Below are positions 47,663 to 58,500 of a stretch of DNA of 64,000 bases, in pieces. The stretch comes from Pyrenochaeta sp. MPI-SDFR-AT-0127 (Eukaryota > Ascomycota > Dothideomycetes > Pleosporales > Cucurbitariaceae). How positions within the stretch are numbered: position 1 is the stretch's first letter; each line of letters starts with the position of its first letter. The position numbers and the translations under genes are program-made. The stretch covers positions 434,001-498,000 of the forward strand of contig JAGTJM010000021.1 of the NCBI GenBank assembly GCA_020747015.1, read 5' to 3'. The notes under the pieces are model-generated. The model had not been told where the DNA came from. It saw only the letters and a list, made by a program, of their open reading frames with translations, and searched no databases.

Positions 47663-48884
47663 ATGTCTTCAAGAGTATGCAACGTTCCCTAGGGGACTAA
47701 CCGAATGCAAACCTTCCACGGGCCAATTACATCCATGAGCTTCCATTCCACTTAGTCCATCTCTGTCCTTCTGCCATCCAGATATATCCGTCGACAGGAG
47801 GCGTACTCTATCTTGCAGCGTGAATGATAGGAAGGTTAGTGGATACATGCGAAATAGTAAGGCGGGCCAGACATCTAGTAAAAATCCTTAGAAAACTTAT
47901 TCAATTTTCACCATTCAGAAGATATTAGAGAGTTAAATAGCTGTAATATAAAGTATATTCTTATATATCTTAAGCTCTAACGTATATCCCTTTATAATAG
48001 AATAACTACTAAGTTAATAGGTTTTATAAGCGAGTTAGTTACCTTAGGGAGCTAAATATATTCTATCTTCTTAATACTTGAAAGATTCTCTTACTTTTAG
48101 GGAGTCTAGGGCTTTAATTATAGGGTTGATACCTACTAAAGTAGTAGAGAAATCATACATTAAAGTTTTATAGGATTTGTACATTCGCGTGCCTTAGGTA
48201 GTGGTGTTGCTTAGGTGGTGGGGCACTTTAGTGCACGCGAAGGCGCTGAACGAGCTCAGCCACTAACACTATCCCTTACCACATTCTAACTTCCAACGCT
48301 GCTCTAAACGTAGTCCACACGGTTGCCTTACTGCTTCACATTTGAACGCAAATCTTCGTGCTGCCTTAGCGCCTTCGCTGTGTGCGTAGCTTTCCGTACT
48401 ATGATTGCCAGTCTTCAGCCGCAACGAGAGGCGATCGCGAACCCATCAGATTCGATCACCGAACAAGGGCCCAGGACGGAAACTAAGATAGCCCATAACT
48501 GGGAACCAGTCCGTGATGGAACCAAATCAGTTCGCCACAGAGATTTTATGGCACCCTGGAAAATTGAGTGCGGAGTGAGCAGGAGGTCTTGGCGGCTCTC
48601 CAGCCAGATCTCACTGCCATTGTGTGCCTAGATTGCTGCGCCGCCACACCATTGAGGCTTAGATCGCGGCACAGCACCGACGAAGCGAAGCAACTCCTGT
48701 GCTCATCTACAAAGTCTGCTGCAAATCGGCGTTCCCATTGTCATTGAGCAAGCCGCGGAATTCTGACTTATACTCTTGGGTCCAACGGCGTCCGAGATCT
48801 CAGATGGCGTACTATACTTCCAGGTCCAGAATTTTAGACCATCTCTCTCTTAGCAATCTGACCCACCAACTTGAGTTTTTGCAC
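47663..48884. other. Intergenic region with a strongly AT-rich block
   Basis: From about 47880 to 48180 the sequence is extremely AT-rich and TA-dense, with stops in all frames, and looks like RIP-decayed repeat DNA (inference). Next to it (48184-48241) lies a short inverted repeat with 9-bp arms. The rest holds the promoter of the next gene; its in-frame codons reach back to an alternative ATG at 48804. Confidence 0.45.
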
Positions 48885-50099
48885 ATGGGAGGTTGTTATT
48901 CTGAATTGAATCCGAAATACACTGTGGCGAACCCTGATATTGCTGGAATTGGCGTAAGAAAGCAAGATTCCTCCGGGCTGCATTTCAAGTTTCTCTAATA
49001 AGTCTCTAATTAGGTTATTGCATCCTTTATTGCTTCTGCGGCAATAGTTATTCTACTTTTCGCTCTGTCCGAAGCAACATCTATTCTTATGCAGGATCGC
49101 ACCAGCATTCCTCCCCATGTATCACCTCCTCGCGGTTTAGGAGAACGAGTATTGTTCCAATGTCGCCGGTTGACATCATCACGGTGGCTGATGAAGGTCA
49201 ACAATGCGCTGCCCAAAGTCGTTTTCGTTCTTGGTAGCCAGCAGCTTGTCATTGGAACCTTGATCATGGCCTCAGCAATCTATCTACGTAACCAAATGCG
49301 TATTTCAACCTATCATTTGCAATTATCAGCAGACTTAGGTTGGCTCTGCTCAAACGCCTATATCCTTTCTTCATTAGTTCTTCGACGGGCTTGTTCCACC
49401 AACAATGGTGCCCCTACACCTACAGGCAGACCGCCAGTTCGGCTTCCCCGGTTTTCGATTCTTTGGCACACTGTGTGTGTGCCTGTACTTGTGGGGTTCC
49501 TGGTCTACGCTGCTGCTTTGTCAGGGACCTGGAAATCGGAACCTGTGCCTAATGATAGGGTCGTCTCGACATCCGGGCTTGAGTTTGACTATTCCTCTGG
49601 CTTCGTCCTACGACGAGGTTTCACCAACAGAAACTGGACACAAGTTTCTATACCTCAGCGTCCGCGTCATCTCTTCTTTCAATGGGTCACCTACATCGCC
49701 AATATTGTCTTCGTTGCCTTGGCGTATCTTGCGACTTGTGTGACTCTAGTCAGACCGACTTTCAACATCGCCCAAGTCATATCACACCTGAAAGGCTGTC
49801 AGCGAAGCACGCCTCAACATCGCATGATAAAGCGAATCCTGGATGTCTTTATCAATACCGCAGTGAAGGTTGTTATTGTACTGTTGACCATTATCGCCTC
49901 GGATGCCTTTCATATTCTCTTTCATATTTCGTCGTTTGTCGTTGCTGCTGGAAGTACGATAAGGGACAGAAACTCAATGCACAAGCATCCTGTCTATGGT
50001 CGAAATGTTGAGGAGGAGAACAGGTTCGGATTTGGACAGGTGTTTTCTCTTTTGTTGTTGATCTTCCCATTAATTACCCTCGGAGAGGCGTTGTTCTAG
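48885..50099 (+). CDS. Fungal polytopic membrane protein, function unknown
   Basis: Two exons (48885-48953 and 49014-50099) give 384 residues. The junction makes NPDIAGIG|VIASFIASAAIVILL, the conserved opening of a common but unnamed fungal membrane protein family (CYSELNPKYTVANPDIAGIGV). About seven hydrophobic segments can be counted, including LVIGTLIMASAIYL, VPVLVGFLVYAAAL, ITYIANIVFVALAYLATCVTL-type and VFSLLLLIFPLITLGEAL. The block YHLQLSADLGWLCSNAYILSSLVLRR is also a family hallmark. An upstream in-frame ATG at 48804 would add 27 residues; the shorter start matches the family opening. The number and order of helices hint at a receptor- or transporter-like fold, but no ligand motif is seen. 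Confidence 0.8.
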
Positions 50100-50450
50100 C
50101 TTCTGACCCTAACGGACCGCGGCTGGTGAGACTTTCCCCTAAGCTTTACTTAGATCCCAGATCCCGTGTAACGGCTAATCATATAAAACGAGTGAATCTA
50201 AAGTATTAGAAAAACTAACTTAGGATTCCTTTTTAAAGACTAGATCGTTTAGAATTGCACTTACGCTATAGGCTGAACTTTATAGAGGAGAGGAGTGTAG
50301 AGTGTTACCCTCAGGGTCCTAACACTGCTTGCTATACCCTCATTAATTTTTCGAAAGGGGCAAAACAGGGTGCGTAATAAATCCGAATGTGTCCGAGGCA
50401 ATGCTCTATGCTGCATGGACGCACGATGCACCAAAGATATCATGTAATTA
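50100..50450. other. Convergent 3' spacer
   Basis: A 351-bp AT-rich spacer between the membrane protein gene and the gene at 50451. No feature is seen. Confidence 0.5.
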
Positions 50451-52285
50451 CTACAACTTCCCACTACTCCTCAGTTTCATCCTTCCCTCCTTCTCATCCT
50501 CACTCGCAACTTCCTCCAGGTCCTTCAACACACTATCCTCATGCTCACTCTCCGTAACACTGATCTTCGACGTTGTCATCTTTGCCTGCCTCCCTGCCGC
50601 AGTGGCTTTGCTCACCTTACTAGCAGGTTTTTTTGGGGTTGCCTTGCGCAATTTAGTTGCAGTCGGCACTATGAAATCGAGCACGTCTTCCTCATCAGAG
50701 CTATCCGCAGGGATAGCGAAATTCACTTTTTTCGTCACAGAAGAGCGGGTTTTTTTGATGAGAGCGGAAGGGGTGTAGTCTAGCGAACCTACGCTTCTCT
50801 TGCGCTTGCCATCAGGTGTGTATTCTTGTGAACTGATGCTGCGTTTGCGCTTACTGAACGCCTTGGGAGTGTCAACGATATTCACAGCTGGCTTAGGTGT
50901 CTTTGCATTTGGAGCTGTGGCAAGGTGACCTCGACTGCCCTTCTTAAGAATGGCCCTATTGGGTGCGGATTTCCTACTGGGAGTTGGCTTGCTGACGGGT
51001 GTGTTACTCTCGCGCCGAGAACTCATGCGAATAGCTTCAGCGCGATGATCGGAAATTCTTCTGGCAACTGGGGTTCCCCAATCGTGAAATAATGGTAGTC
51101 GTTTCCTTGTTCCACCACTTTCTTCACATAGATTGGAGGACTCTGTATCGTTGGCTGAGGAACTATCATCAGCCGTCAAAGACTCTCCATCCGGTGAAGT
51201 CAACATACGTGCGAAGAACCTTCCTTTAGCATGCCTAGCTGATGTGGCGGTTTTGATATTGATTGGTTGTCGAGGTTTAGTAGGTGTGATATTTATTGAA
51301 CGGCGGATAGCTGTTGGGCTCACTGAACGTTTGGTCAGCACGGCAAGTTTTTAACTGCAAGTCAGTACTTACTTTGCCTTCGTACGATAAATTTTTCTAG
51401 AAATTGACGCGGAGCATAGTCATCGGTGGTCGCCTCCGCACCTTCTCCTTCATTGAACATATCCACAGCATTTTCGAGCTTGTGTTCCGTTCCGAGTTGT
51501 TTGATGCGTCCCTCATCCTCAGAATTTGGAAGAGGCAGCTTAAAACGCGATCCAGAATCGTACAGTGGTAAGTTCTTGTATTGTTGAAGTCGAGGATGGT
51601 CAAATGGCACGTTAGTCTCGACGATACCAGCGTCGACTTTCTTGGCAGAGTATGTCAAATCGAAGTCAATCTTGAGGCTTTCCCAATGCGCCATCTCGAG
51701 AGTCTCTGGAAACGGGAGAGACGCTGGGAAATCCCTGAACCAATTCTCAATCTCATTTGTAGGCCCTCCGTACTTGAACTCTCTCTGGCGTGGGACATTG
51801 TCGTCAGATTTCCTTCCTTTCGGCCAGAGTGGAGCACCTGAAGGGGTGTGCAGTGGCTCCTCTACTTCATCCATTTCTTTGTATCGTGCATGCTCCACTG
51901 CAGACGGCGTGTAGAGCTCTGAAAGCTTATCTTTGCTGTTCTCAACGAAAATGGGCTCTTCGTTCCCAGCGTCTTCGAAGTTGCGCCGTACTTCGCGAAC
52001 CAAAGTTTGAGGATGTTGGTAGAGTTTTAGATCAAAGCCTCCTCCGGCTTGGGGGAGGTGTTGGAGAAGAGCTTCATGAATTCGATCGACACGGTTGATG
52101 AAGAGAGCAGGAGAATCGCTTCCACCTTCTTTAGTGATGTAGTTGATCGCCTGAAGGAGGCGGCGGTTAGTGAAGTTCCTTTGGGTGGTTTCTTCCTCTG
52201 TAAGTGAGTAGTTTTCTTCAAAATCAGAAAGATCGACGAGATTAGAATTTGGAACTGCGGGATGCTTGCGATCTCTAGCTGCCAT
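50451..52285 (-). CDS. Unrecognised basic, probably nuclear protein with repeated YTP motifs
   Basis: Two exons (52285-51373 and 51322-50451) give 594 residues; the intron has GTAAGT, a GCTGACC branch-like site and TTCAG. The first ~110 residues look folded (TNRRLLQAINYITKEGG, FINRVDRIHEALLQHL). The rest is low-complexity: Ser/Lys/Pro-rich, with basic clusters (SKRKRS, GKRKRS, KKTRSS) that could be nuclear localisation signals, and an acidic stretch before the end MKLRSSGKL. A (Q/L)(E/D)YTP-type motif recurs: ELYTPSAV in the N-terminal half, then EYTPDGKRKR and DYTPSALIKK side by side. I cannot name the family. A chromatin or kinetochore role would be a guess. It is divergent from the acyl-CoA synthetase gene. 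Confidence 0.75.
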
Positions 52286-53420
52286 GCTGACAGGAATTTC
52301 GGGGTGATATGATCGAAAAGGGAACAGAATTTGTATTATGGTATGAAAAGAGCTCAGATGATTGTTTCTAGTAAGATATTAATTGATACTTGAGGGCGAT
52401 TTTGTGAGAAGGTGTCTTTGTTGCCATGGAGGACAAAGGCACCCAAAGGAATAACTGGATTGCCGTCCGCAAATAGCCATCCCCTGCGCAAGTGTTTGGT
52501 CGTGGATACCAAACATCATTTTCTTTGTGCGCGTCAAAAGGTCTCAATCGTGGTCGTGCATCCACTGACCAAGGAGTAATTGGTGTTGTTTTGCTGTTGT
52601 GCAAGTCTCTGGTGTAAGGGGTTTCAGCGCCATCGGTCGTTCATAGCCCTGTGGCGACCGCACGTACATCGAGCTGTCGAGGTTCTTATCACGCCTTATT
52701 ATGTTTAAGCAAAGTTGATGCCTTGACTGATGCCGCAGATCAACCGGACAGTGTCAAGAATGGAACAATGAGGGATGTGACCAAAGGTTCGGGGACTTAG
52801 CAAAGATACAACGTAATCGAGACTAAGGACAAGTGTTGTTTTGACTCAAGGTCCTGCTATAGCAGATTGTGCGTATCTATCGATCGACCAATGTGAGGAG
52901 ACTGATGAGCGTGAATAAAGTTCTGCTCATTGAAGGAGACCACCGGTCTTTGGTCGATTTCCTCGAGCTGAAAGCAGTCCTCCAGGGGGATGGCATTTTG
53001 GCAGCGGTTACCTGTACCTGAGGCTGGTCAAAACGAGACGGCGTGAAACCTGGAAATGGCAACCAAACTATAGCCCAGCCCTATATGATGAGGGGAAGTG
53101 TCGAAAGGGGAAAGTGGACAAGGCTTGGGATTGGGAAATGCTGGGGAGGCAGAGAGCACACAGGCCAACGAGCCTTCAGAGATGCCTCGGCTCGACAGCT
53201 GAGTGTCAAATGTCACCAGTTGTCACGGACAAGACAGACAGGATCGCTACAACAGGCATTTGGTGTCTGTCAGGTTATATATCCCTCTCCACTTTCCTCT
53301 CTACCCTTCGTGTCACCCCAAAGTCTCTGTTGCTGCCTTTAGCGCTTATCCAAAGTCCAATTGCGCCTCGAGGTGCATCGCACCCATGTCTAGTGAGCTC
53401 CCCTTCTGAACAATCCCAAG
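52286..53420. promoter_or_regulatory. Divergent promoter region upstream of the acyl-CoA synthetase gene
   Basis: The 1.1-kb spacer contains no credible ORF. A TATATATC motif at about 53276-53283, followed by pyrimidine-rich DNA, lies about 140 bp before the ATG at 53421 and is a plausible TATA box and leader. No such motif is evident for the gene on the left. Confidence 0.45.
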
Positions 53421-55502
53421 ATGCCCACCAAGCGGGGACCACTAACAAACACTCTTACCACAGTACTCCCATACACAGTTCCAGCCGCCGCCGCCGGCCT
53501 TGCCTATCTCAATGGCCGACATGCATTCAGCTACGACTGGCCACTGATCACGTCCTTTGTGGGCGCAACCATCAAAAGCGCTCTCAACGAACGCTCCGAC
53601 TCCCTCAATCTCTTCTATGAGCTCGAGTCGCACGCCCGATCCTCGCGCCTTAATCATCCCTTCATTGTCTTCCAGGGCAAGACATGGACCTATGCGCAGG
53701 CCTACGACATTGTGCTGAGATATGGCGCGTGGTTCAAGAGCAAGGGCGTGGAGAAGGATGAGATTGTCGCAATGGACTTTGTGAACTCAGAAATATTCAT
53801 TTGGGTGTGGTTTGGACTCTGGTCAATTGGCGCGAAACCAGCATTCATCAACTACAATCTCACAGGCAAGCCGCTGGTGCATACCATCAAGACAAGTACT
53901 GCCCGGCTCGTGGTGGTAGACCAAGAAGGAAAGGATAAGTTCAGCGAGGAGGCGATGAAGGAGCATGGCTTTGTGCCTGTCGATCCATCTCAGAGCGACC
54001 AGGCAAGGTATGGGTTCGAAATGGACCGATCCGAGGTCCCGCGATCTGTACGCAATCAAACCACAACACAAGGAGCGATCAATCCTGCTACCGATGCCAA
54101 ACCCTTGCAAAAGCAGTTGGAGGTCGTCTTCTTCAACGATGCACTAGCAGCGCATATCCTTACCCTACCACCAACACGCCTCCCTGATGCAGCGCGCTCA
54201 GACCAAAAGCGTAATAGCATGGCCATGTTGATCTACACTTCTGGTACGACAGGACTGCCAAAGCCTGCGGTCATGGCCTGGGGAAAATGTGGTACGGGTG
54301 CAAAATTCGTGTCCAGCTGGATTTCGCTCAAAAACGATGTTGTGTACACGTCCATGCCTCTGTACCACAGCTCTGCTTCGGTGTTAGGCGTATGTGCAGT
54401 CTTGCGCGCAGGAGGCACGATATGTCTCTCCAAGAAGTTCAGCCATAAGACATTCTGGCCCGAAATTCGCGCCAGCAACGCCACGATATTGCACTACGTG
54501 GGCGAAACATGTCGATACCTCTTGTCGGCACCTCCATCCGCGTTGGACAAACAACACAAAGTCCGCGCGGCGTTTGGTAATGGCCTGCGTCCTGATGTCT
54601 GGGAGCCATTCAAACAGCGTTTCGGTATCTCGACCATCTTCGAATTCTACGCGGCAACCGAAGCGCCAGGCGGCATGTTCAATTGCAGCACAAACTCCTT
54701 CTCCAGCGGCGCAATAGGTCGGAATGGCAGCATCGCATCGCTAGTCTTCTCGTCCACTCTCTGCGTTGTGCGCATGGACGCTGAGGCCGATCCGCCAGAG
54801 CCTGTTCGACACCCCAAGACCGGACTCTGCCAAGTATGTGACTGGAACGAACCCGGTGAATTGATGTACAAACTCGATCCCAACGACATAAGCCAGAAGT
54901 TCCAGGGCTACTTCGGCAACGACAAAGCAACAAACAGCAAGATCATCCGCAACGTCAAGACAAAAGGAGACGCGTATTTCCGGTCTGGCGACCTCATGCG
55001 CTGGGACAAAGAAGGCCGATGGTGGTTCGTCGACCGCATCGGCGACACGTTCCGCTGGAAGGCTGAGAACGTGTCTACCGCCGAAGTCTCCGAAGCCGTT
55101 GGGAAGCACGACGCCGTCGAAGAAGCAAACGTCTATGGCGTCCAGGTACCCAACCACGACGGCCGTGCTGGCTGTGCCGCCCTCGTCTTGAAATCCTCTG
55201 CCACGGCTGCCACTTCAGACTCTACATTCCCTCTCCCCACTGAACAGACCCTTCGCTCCTTGGCTGAGCATGTAAAAAAGGAACTTCCCGCATTCGCCGT
55301 GCCGATTTGGCTCAGAGTCACCCGCGAGATGCAGACTACGGGCACGAACAAGCAGCAGAAGCACTTGTTGCAGAATGACGGAGTCAACCCAAGCGCAGCG
55401 GAGGCAGCTGGGGATGTTCTGTACTGGTTGAATGGAGGCACGTATGAGAGATTTACGAAGAAGGATTTGGAGAGGATTGAAGGCGGTGGTGTGAAGCTGT
55501 GA
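53421..55502 (+). CDS. Very-long-chain acyl-CoA synthetase / fatty acid transporter (FAT1-like)
   Basis: A single exon of 693 residues. A hydrophobic N-terminal segment (residues about 15-30) could anchor it in a membrane. The AMP-binding signature YTSGTTGLPK is at 272-281. Later ANL-superfamily motifs are present: FYAATEAPGG (adenine pocket, near 412), the YFRSGDLMRWDKEGRWWFVDRIGD block (ribose-binding Asp), and FRWKAENVSTAEV, the FATP/VLACS form of the C-terminal hinge. The reaction is fatty acid + ATP + CoA to acyl-CoA, with a preference for very long chains in this subfamily. A role in lipid bodies, peroxisomes or ER is likely but cannot be chosen from sequence: the C-terminus GGGVKL is not a clear PTS1. 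Confidence 0.9.
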   Translation: MPTKRGPLTNTLTTVLPYTVPAAAAGLAYLNGRHAFSYDWPLITSFVGATIKSALNERSDSLNLFYELESHARSSRLNHPFIVFQGKTWTYAQAYDIVLRYGAWFKSKGVEKDEIVAMDFVNSEIFIWVWFGLWSIGAKPAFINYNLTGKPLVHTIKTSTARLVVVDQEGKDKFSEEAMKEHGFVPVDPSQSDQARYGFEMDRSEVPRSVRNQTTTQGAINPATDAKPLQKQLEVVFFNDALAAHILTLPPTRLPDAARSDQKRNSMAMLIYTSGTTGLPKPAVMAWGKCGTGAKFVSSWISLKNDVVYTSMPLYHSSASVLGVCAVLRAGGTICLSKKFSHKTFWPEIRASNATILHYVGETCRYLLSAPPSALDKQHKVRAAFGNGLRPDVWEPFKQRFGISTIFEFYAATEAPGGMFNCSTNSFSSGAIGRNGSIASLVFSSTLCVVRMDAEADPPEPVRHPKTGLCQVCDWNEPGELMYKLDPNDISQKFQGYFGNDKATNSKIIRNVKTKGDAYFRSGDLMRWDKEGRWWFVDRIGDTFRWKAENVSTAEVSEAVGKHDAVEEANVYGVQVPNHDGRAGCAALVLKSSATAATSDSTFPLPTEQTLRSLAEHVKKELPAFAVPIWLRVTREMQTTGTNKQQKHLLQNDGVNPSAAEAAGDVLYWLNGGTYERFTKKDLERIEGGGVKL

Positions 55503-55584
55503 AAGCGAGGTGCGCAGCGTTCGCTTTGTTAGAGATACCATATCGTGCGATAATACATTATTTGACTCATTCACTGTTGAACGA

Positions 55585-58500
55585 TCATGCTACTGCCTTT
55601 CCTTTCCGAGTCTTCTTTGGCTTCTTCTTCATTGGCTCTTTGTAGAGGTCATCACCTTCGTCATCTTCTGCAGCGTAAGCCTCGTCTTCAGCGGACACAG
55701 ATGCAGCTTTGCTCGTGACCTTTCTCTTCTTCCGGCCCGTACCGTTGGTTGGCACATTTCCAACGGGTTCAGCAGCGGCATCAGAGACGACCTCATCACT
55801 ATCATCCTCGCCGTCGTCCACGCCTCCTTTCGCATCGTCCCTTTGCGCAAGTCTCGTCAACGCAGCACCTAACCTTTTCCCTGCAGCACTTGTACCTTTC
55901 TTCTTACCCGACGGCCCACTTCCTCCGCCGCCATTCTTTGCCCTCGGCGCAAAAGCACCCGCGCCAACGCTTCCTTCGAAAAAACGCGTAATGTTAGCCT
56001 GTGTACCCTCCTTCTCCCTTCTGTTCATGTCCCTGATGACAGGCACAAGCACCTCATCCGTCCTCTCCCAACTCCATCCAATCTGCGTACTCAAAAATGT
56101 CCTCAATGCTGCCAAGTCAGGCACACCCCACTGGAATGGCTCGGGATCTGAGTCAACTTCTGGGTGGAGATATGCATCTGCAACGCGCTCGTCTGGGAAG
56201 GCTACTGGGAGAAAGAGCTTCGTAGCATGGCCGCGGCGAAAGCGCCGACGAAACGGGGACTTGGAGTCGGCATCCTTTGGAATTTTGTTATTCTGCACGC
56301 CATCCCACCACTCTCTGAAGCCCTGCAGATCTGAGAACTCGCTCAGAATCTCTAGCGCAGTGACAGGTCCGATACCAGGTATACCGGTTGTGTAGTCCGA
56401 CCCGAGAAGTTGCGCAATGGCAATTAGTTTCTCGCGAGTGAGACTAAATTCACTCGTGAGGTCTTGTGCGAGGTAGCACTCTACATATTTGGCTGCGTTG
56501 AACATGTTTTTATACACGCGTGTCCCGCCGAAGAGGAATGTGTCTGAATCGTCGGTCACGATTCCGTCCACAAGTCCAAGGCTAACAAGCTCTGCACATT
56601 GGGCCTCTGCTTCCATCGGTGCGGTAATATATGGAAGCCCGAAAAGGCTGAGGAGGTGCTGGCATTCACTTATCATAGTCTGCGTAACTTCATCAGCATC
56701 TCTTCGGTCTTTCTTCTGTTGTGCGCGTAGCTGCTTGAGCTCCTCGTCGAAGTTGATGCGAGCGGTGGTGTTGTTATTCAGCTCTTGTGCAAAACGAGCG
56801 TGTTCTTCTGCTTCTGCGGCAAGAGAAGCAAAGAGTTCTGCGTCTTCTGGGTCAGAGTATTGATCTGATTCGTTGCCGGGGTCTTCAAAAGGTACATTTT
56901 CATCTGGAACCCCGCTGTATGGTGCGATTGGTTTCAAGAGATCTTCCGGGCCCTCGAGCTCAGCTGGTGTTGAGTCTCTCCGAGGCCGTCGCGGATGCTC
57001 TATGTGTATTGGAACATCTTCAAACTCTGGTGACGGCGACTTTTGCGCCTCTGGTGCAGAAGCGACTTCACTTTGCATTGGTACATCTTCAAATTCCTCA
57101 GAGGGAGATTTTGAGGGTTTGCGTAATGGACCTGGAGCTTCCTCCGCGGACTTCTCTTCTCTTTGCACATCTTTATGACCTTCAGGTTCACTCTCCGACC
57201 AATCGATAGGCTCGTCCTCCGAGTCATCTGCAAAAGGGGCTTTCTTTAGTAAGGTAGGATCCTGCCGAGGCGGAGATTTCTGATGCGGAGAAAGTGGATT
57301 TGGAGGCTCTGCTCGCATTTTATCGGATAGATCACCCATTTTCATCTGTGTACTTTCTGTTGCTACATCTTCCATTGGCAGATCATTTTCGCTGTCAGAT
57401 TCGAGTGTGATCACCTGCTTCTGGCTGTGGATTGGAGTTGCATCGACATCGATGATTTCTTTCGTCTCTTGCTTCCGAAGTCGAGGAAGCTCCTGAAATT
57501 GAAATTGCTCTTTGTCTTCTTCCTTCGCTCTCGCCCATTCCTGCTTCTCTTCTCGTCGTTGGGCATCCAAATCCTGCCCGATATCCCGCTGGCCATTGAA
57601 CCAGGGCGGAAGTGGCCTTGCAGCCTCCTTGTCTTGCCCGTAAGTTTTCTCAAACCCACCTGCAGTGTCGGATTCAAGTTTCTGCATCTTCTTCTTTCCA
57701 AGGATGGAGCTACCTAGATTCAGCTTCTCAAAGGGCAACGGGCCATCAAAGCCACTTGCATTCAAGGGCTTTGGCATAGGCTTCGCAGTTGATGGAGGAG
57801 TCTGCACGGACAACTTAGGTGAAGACGGCCGTGGCTTTACAGGACGTTTCGATTTGCGAGACTCAACTAGAGCAGATTGAAGATCCATATCATCTTCACT
57901 GTCACTGCCTTCAAAAGGCCCCTTTGGAGCGATTTTGCTGCTGCGTTGGTTTGCCAGCTTTGCAATCGCCATCCCAGAGGCCTTGGTGCCGGCAAAGGGA
58001 TTTGTGTCCGCAGCACGCTTCTGTTGAAACACTTCCCGAACTGGGTCGTCGTCTGACTCTGCGCTCGTGACCTGGTCAGCAGGCTGCATTGACAGAGCAA
58101 TAGCTTGTTGCAGTTGCTCATCCTCGACATCGTCTCCTGCGGCTTCGACATCAGCACCATTGATGGGCACATTCTCCCAATCTTCGTCTGCATCATCTTC
58201 TGCTAGGAATAGCGATTCAGGATCCTGATTTACAGGCGCAGCTTTCCGTGGCCTGCGCTGTGCTGGCTTGTCCTTTCTTGACTTATAGAACTGCCGACGC
58301 CGAGTTGCTAGCTCATTGGCAATGAACTCGCGACTCTCTTTATCCTGGGCACTCAAACCAGGCTTAGGTTTGGGCAATCTATTCAAGCCTTCAATAGGGA
58401 CGTCTTCAAAGTCTTCTTCATCGTCCCATTCCTCCTCTTCCACTGGAGCGCGTACAGGCAGATCAATGTCAATGGGCTTATGCGCCTTCCCTTCATCCTT

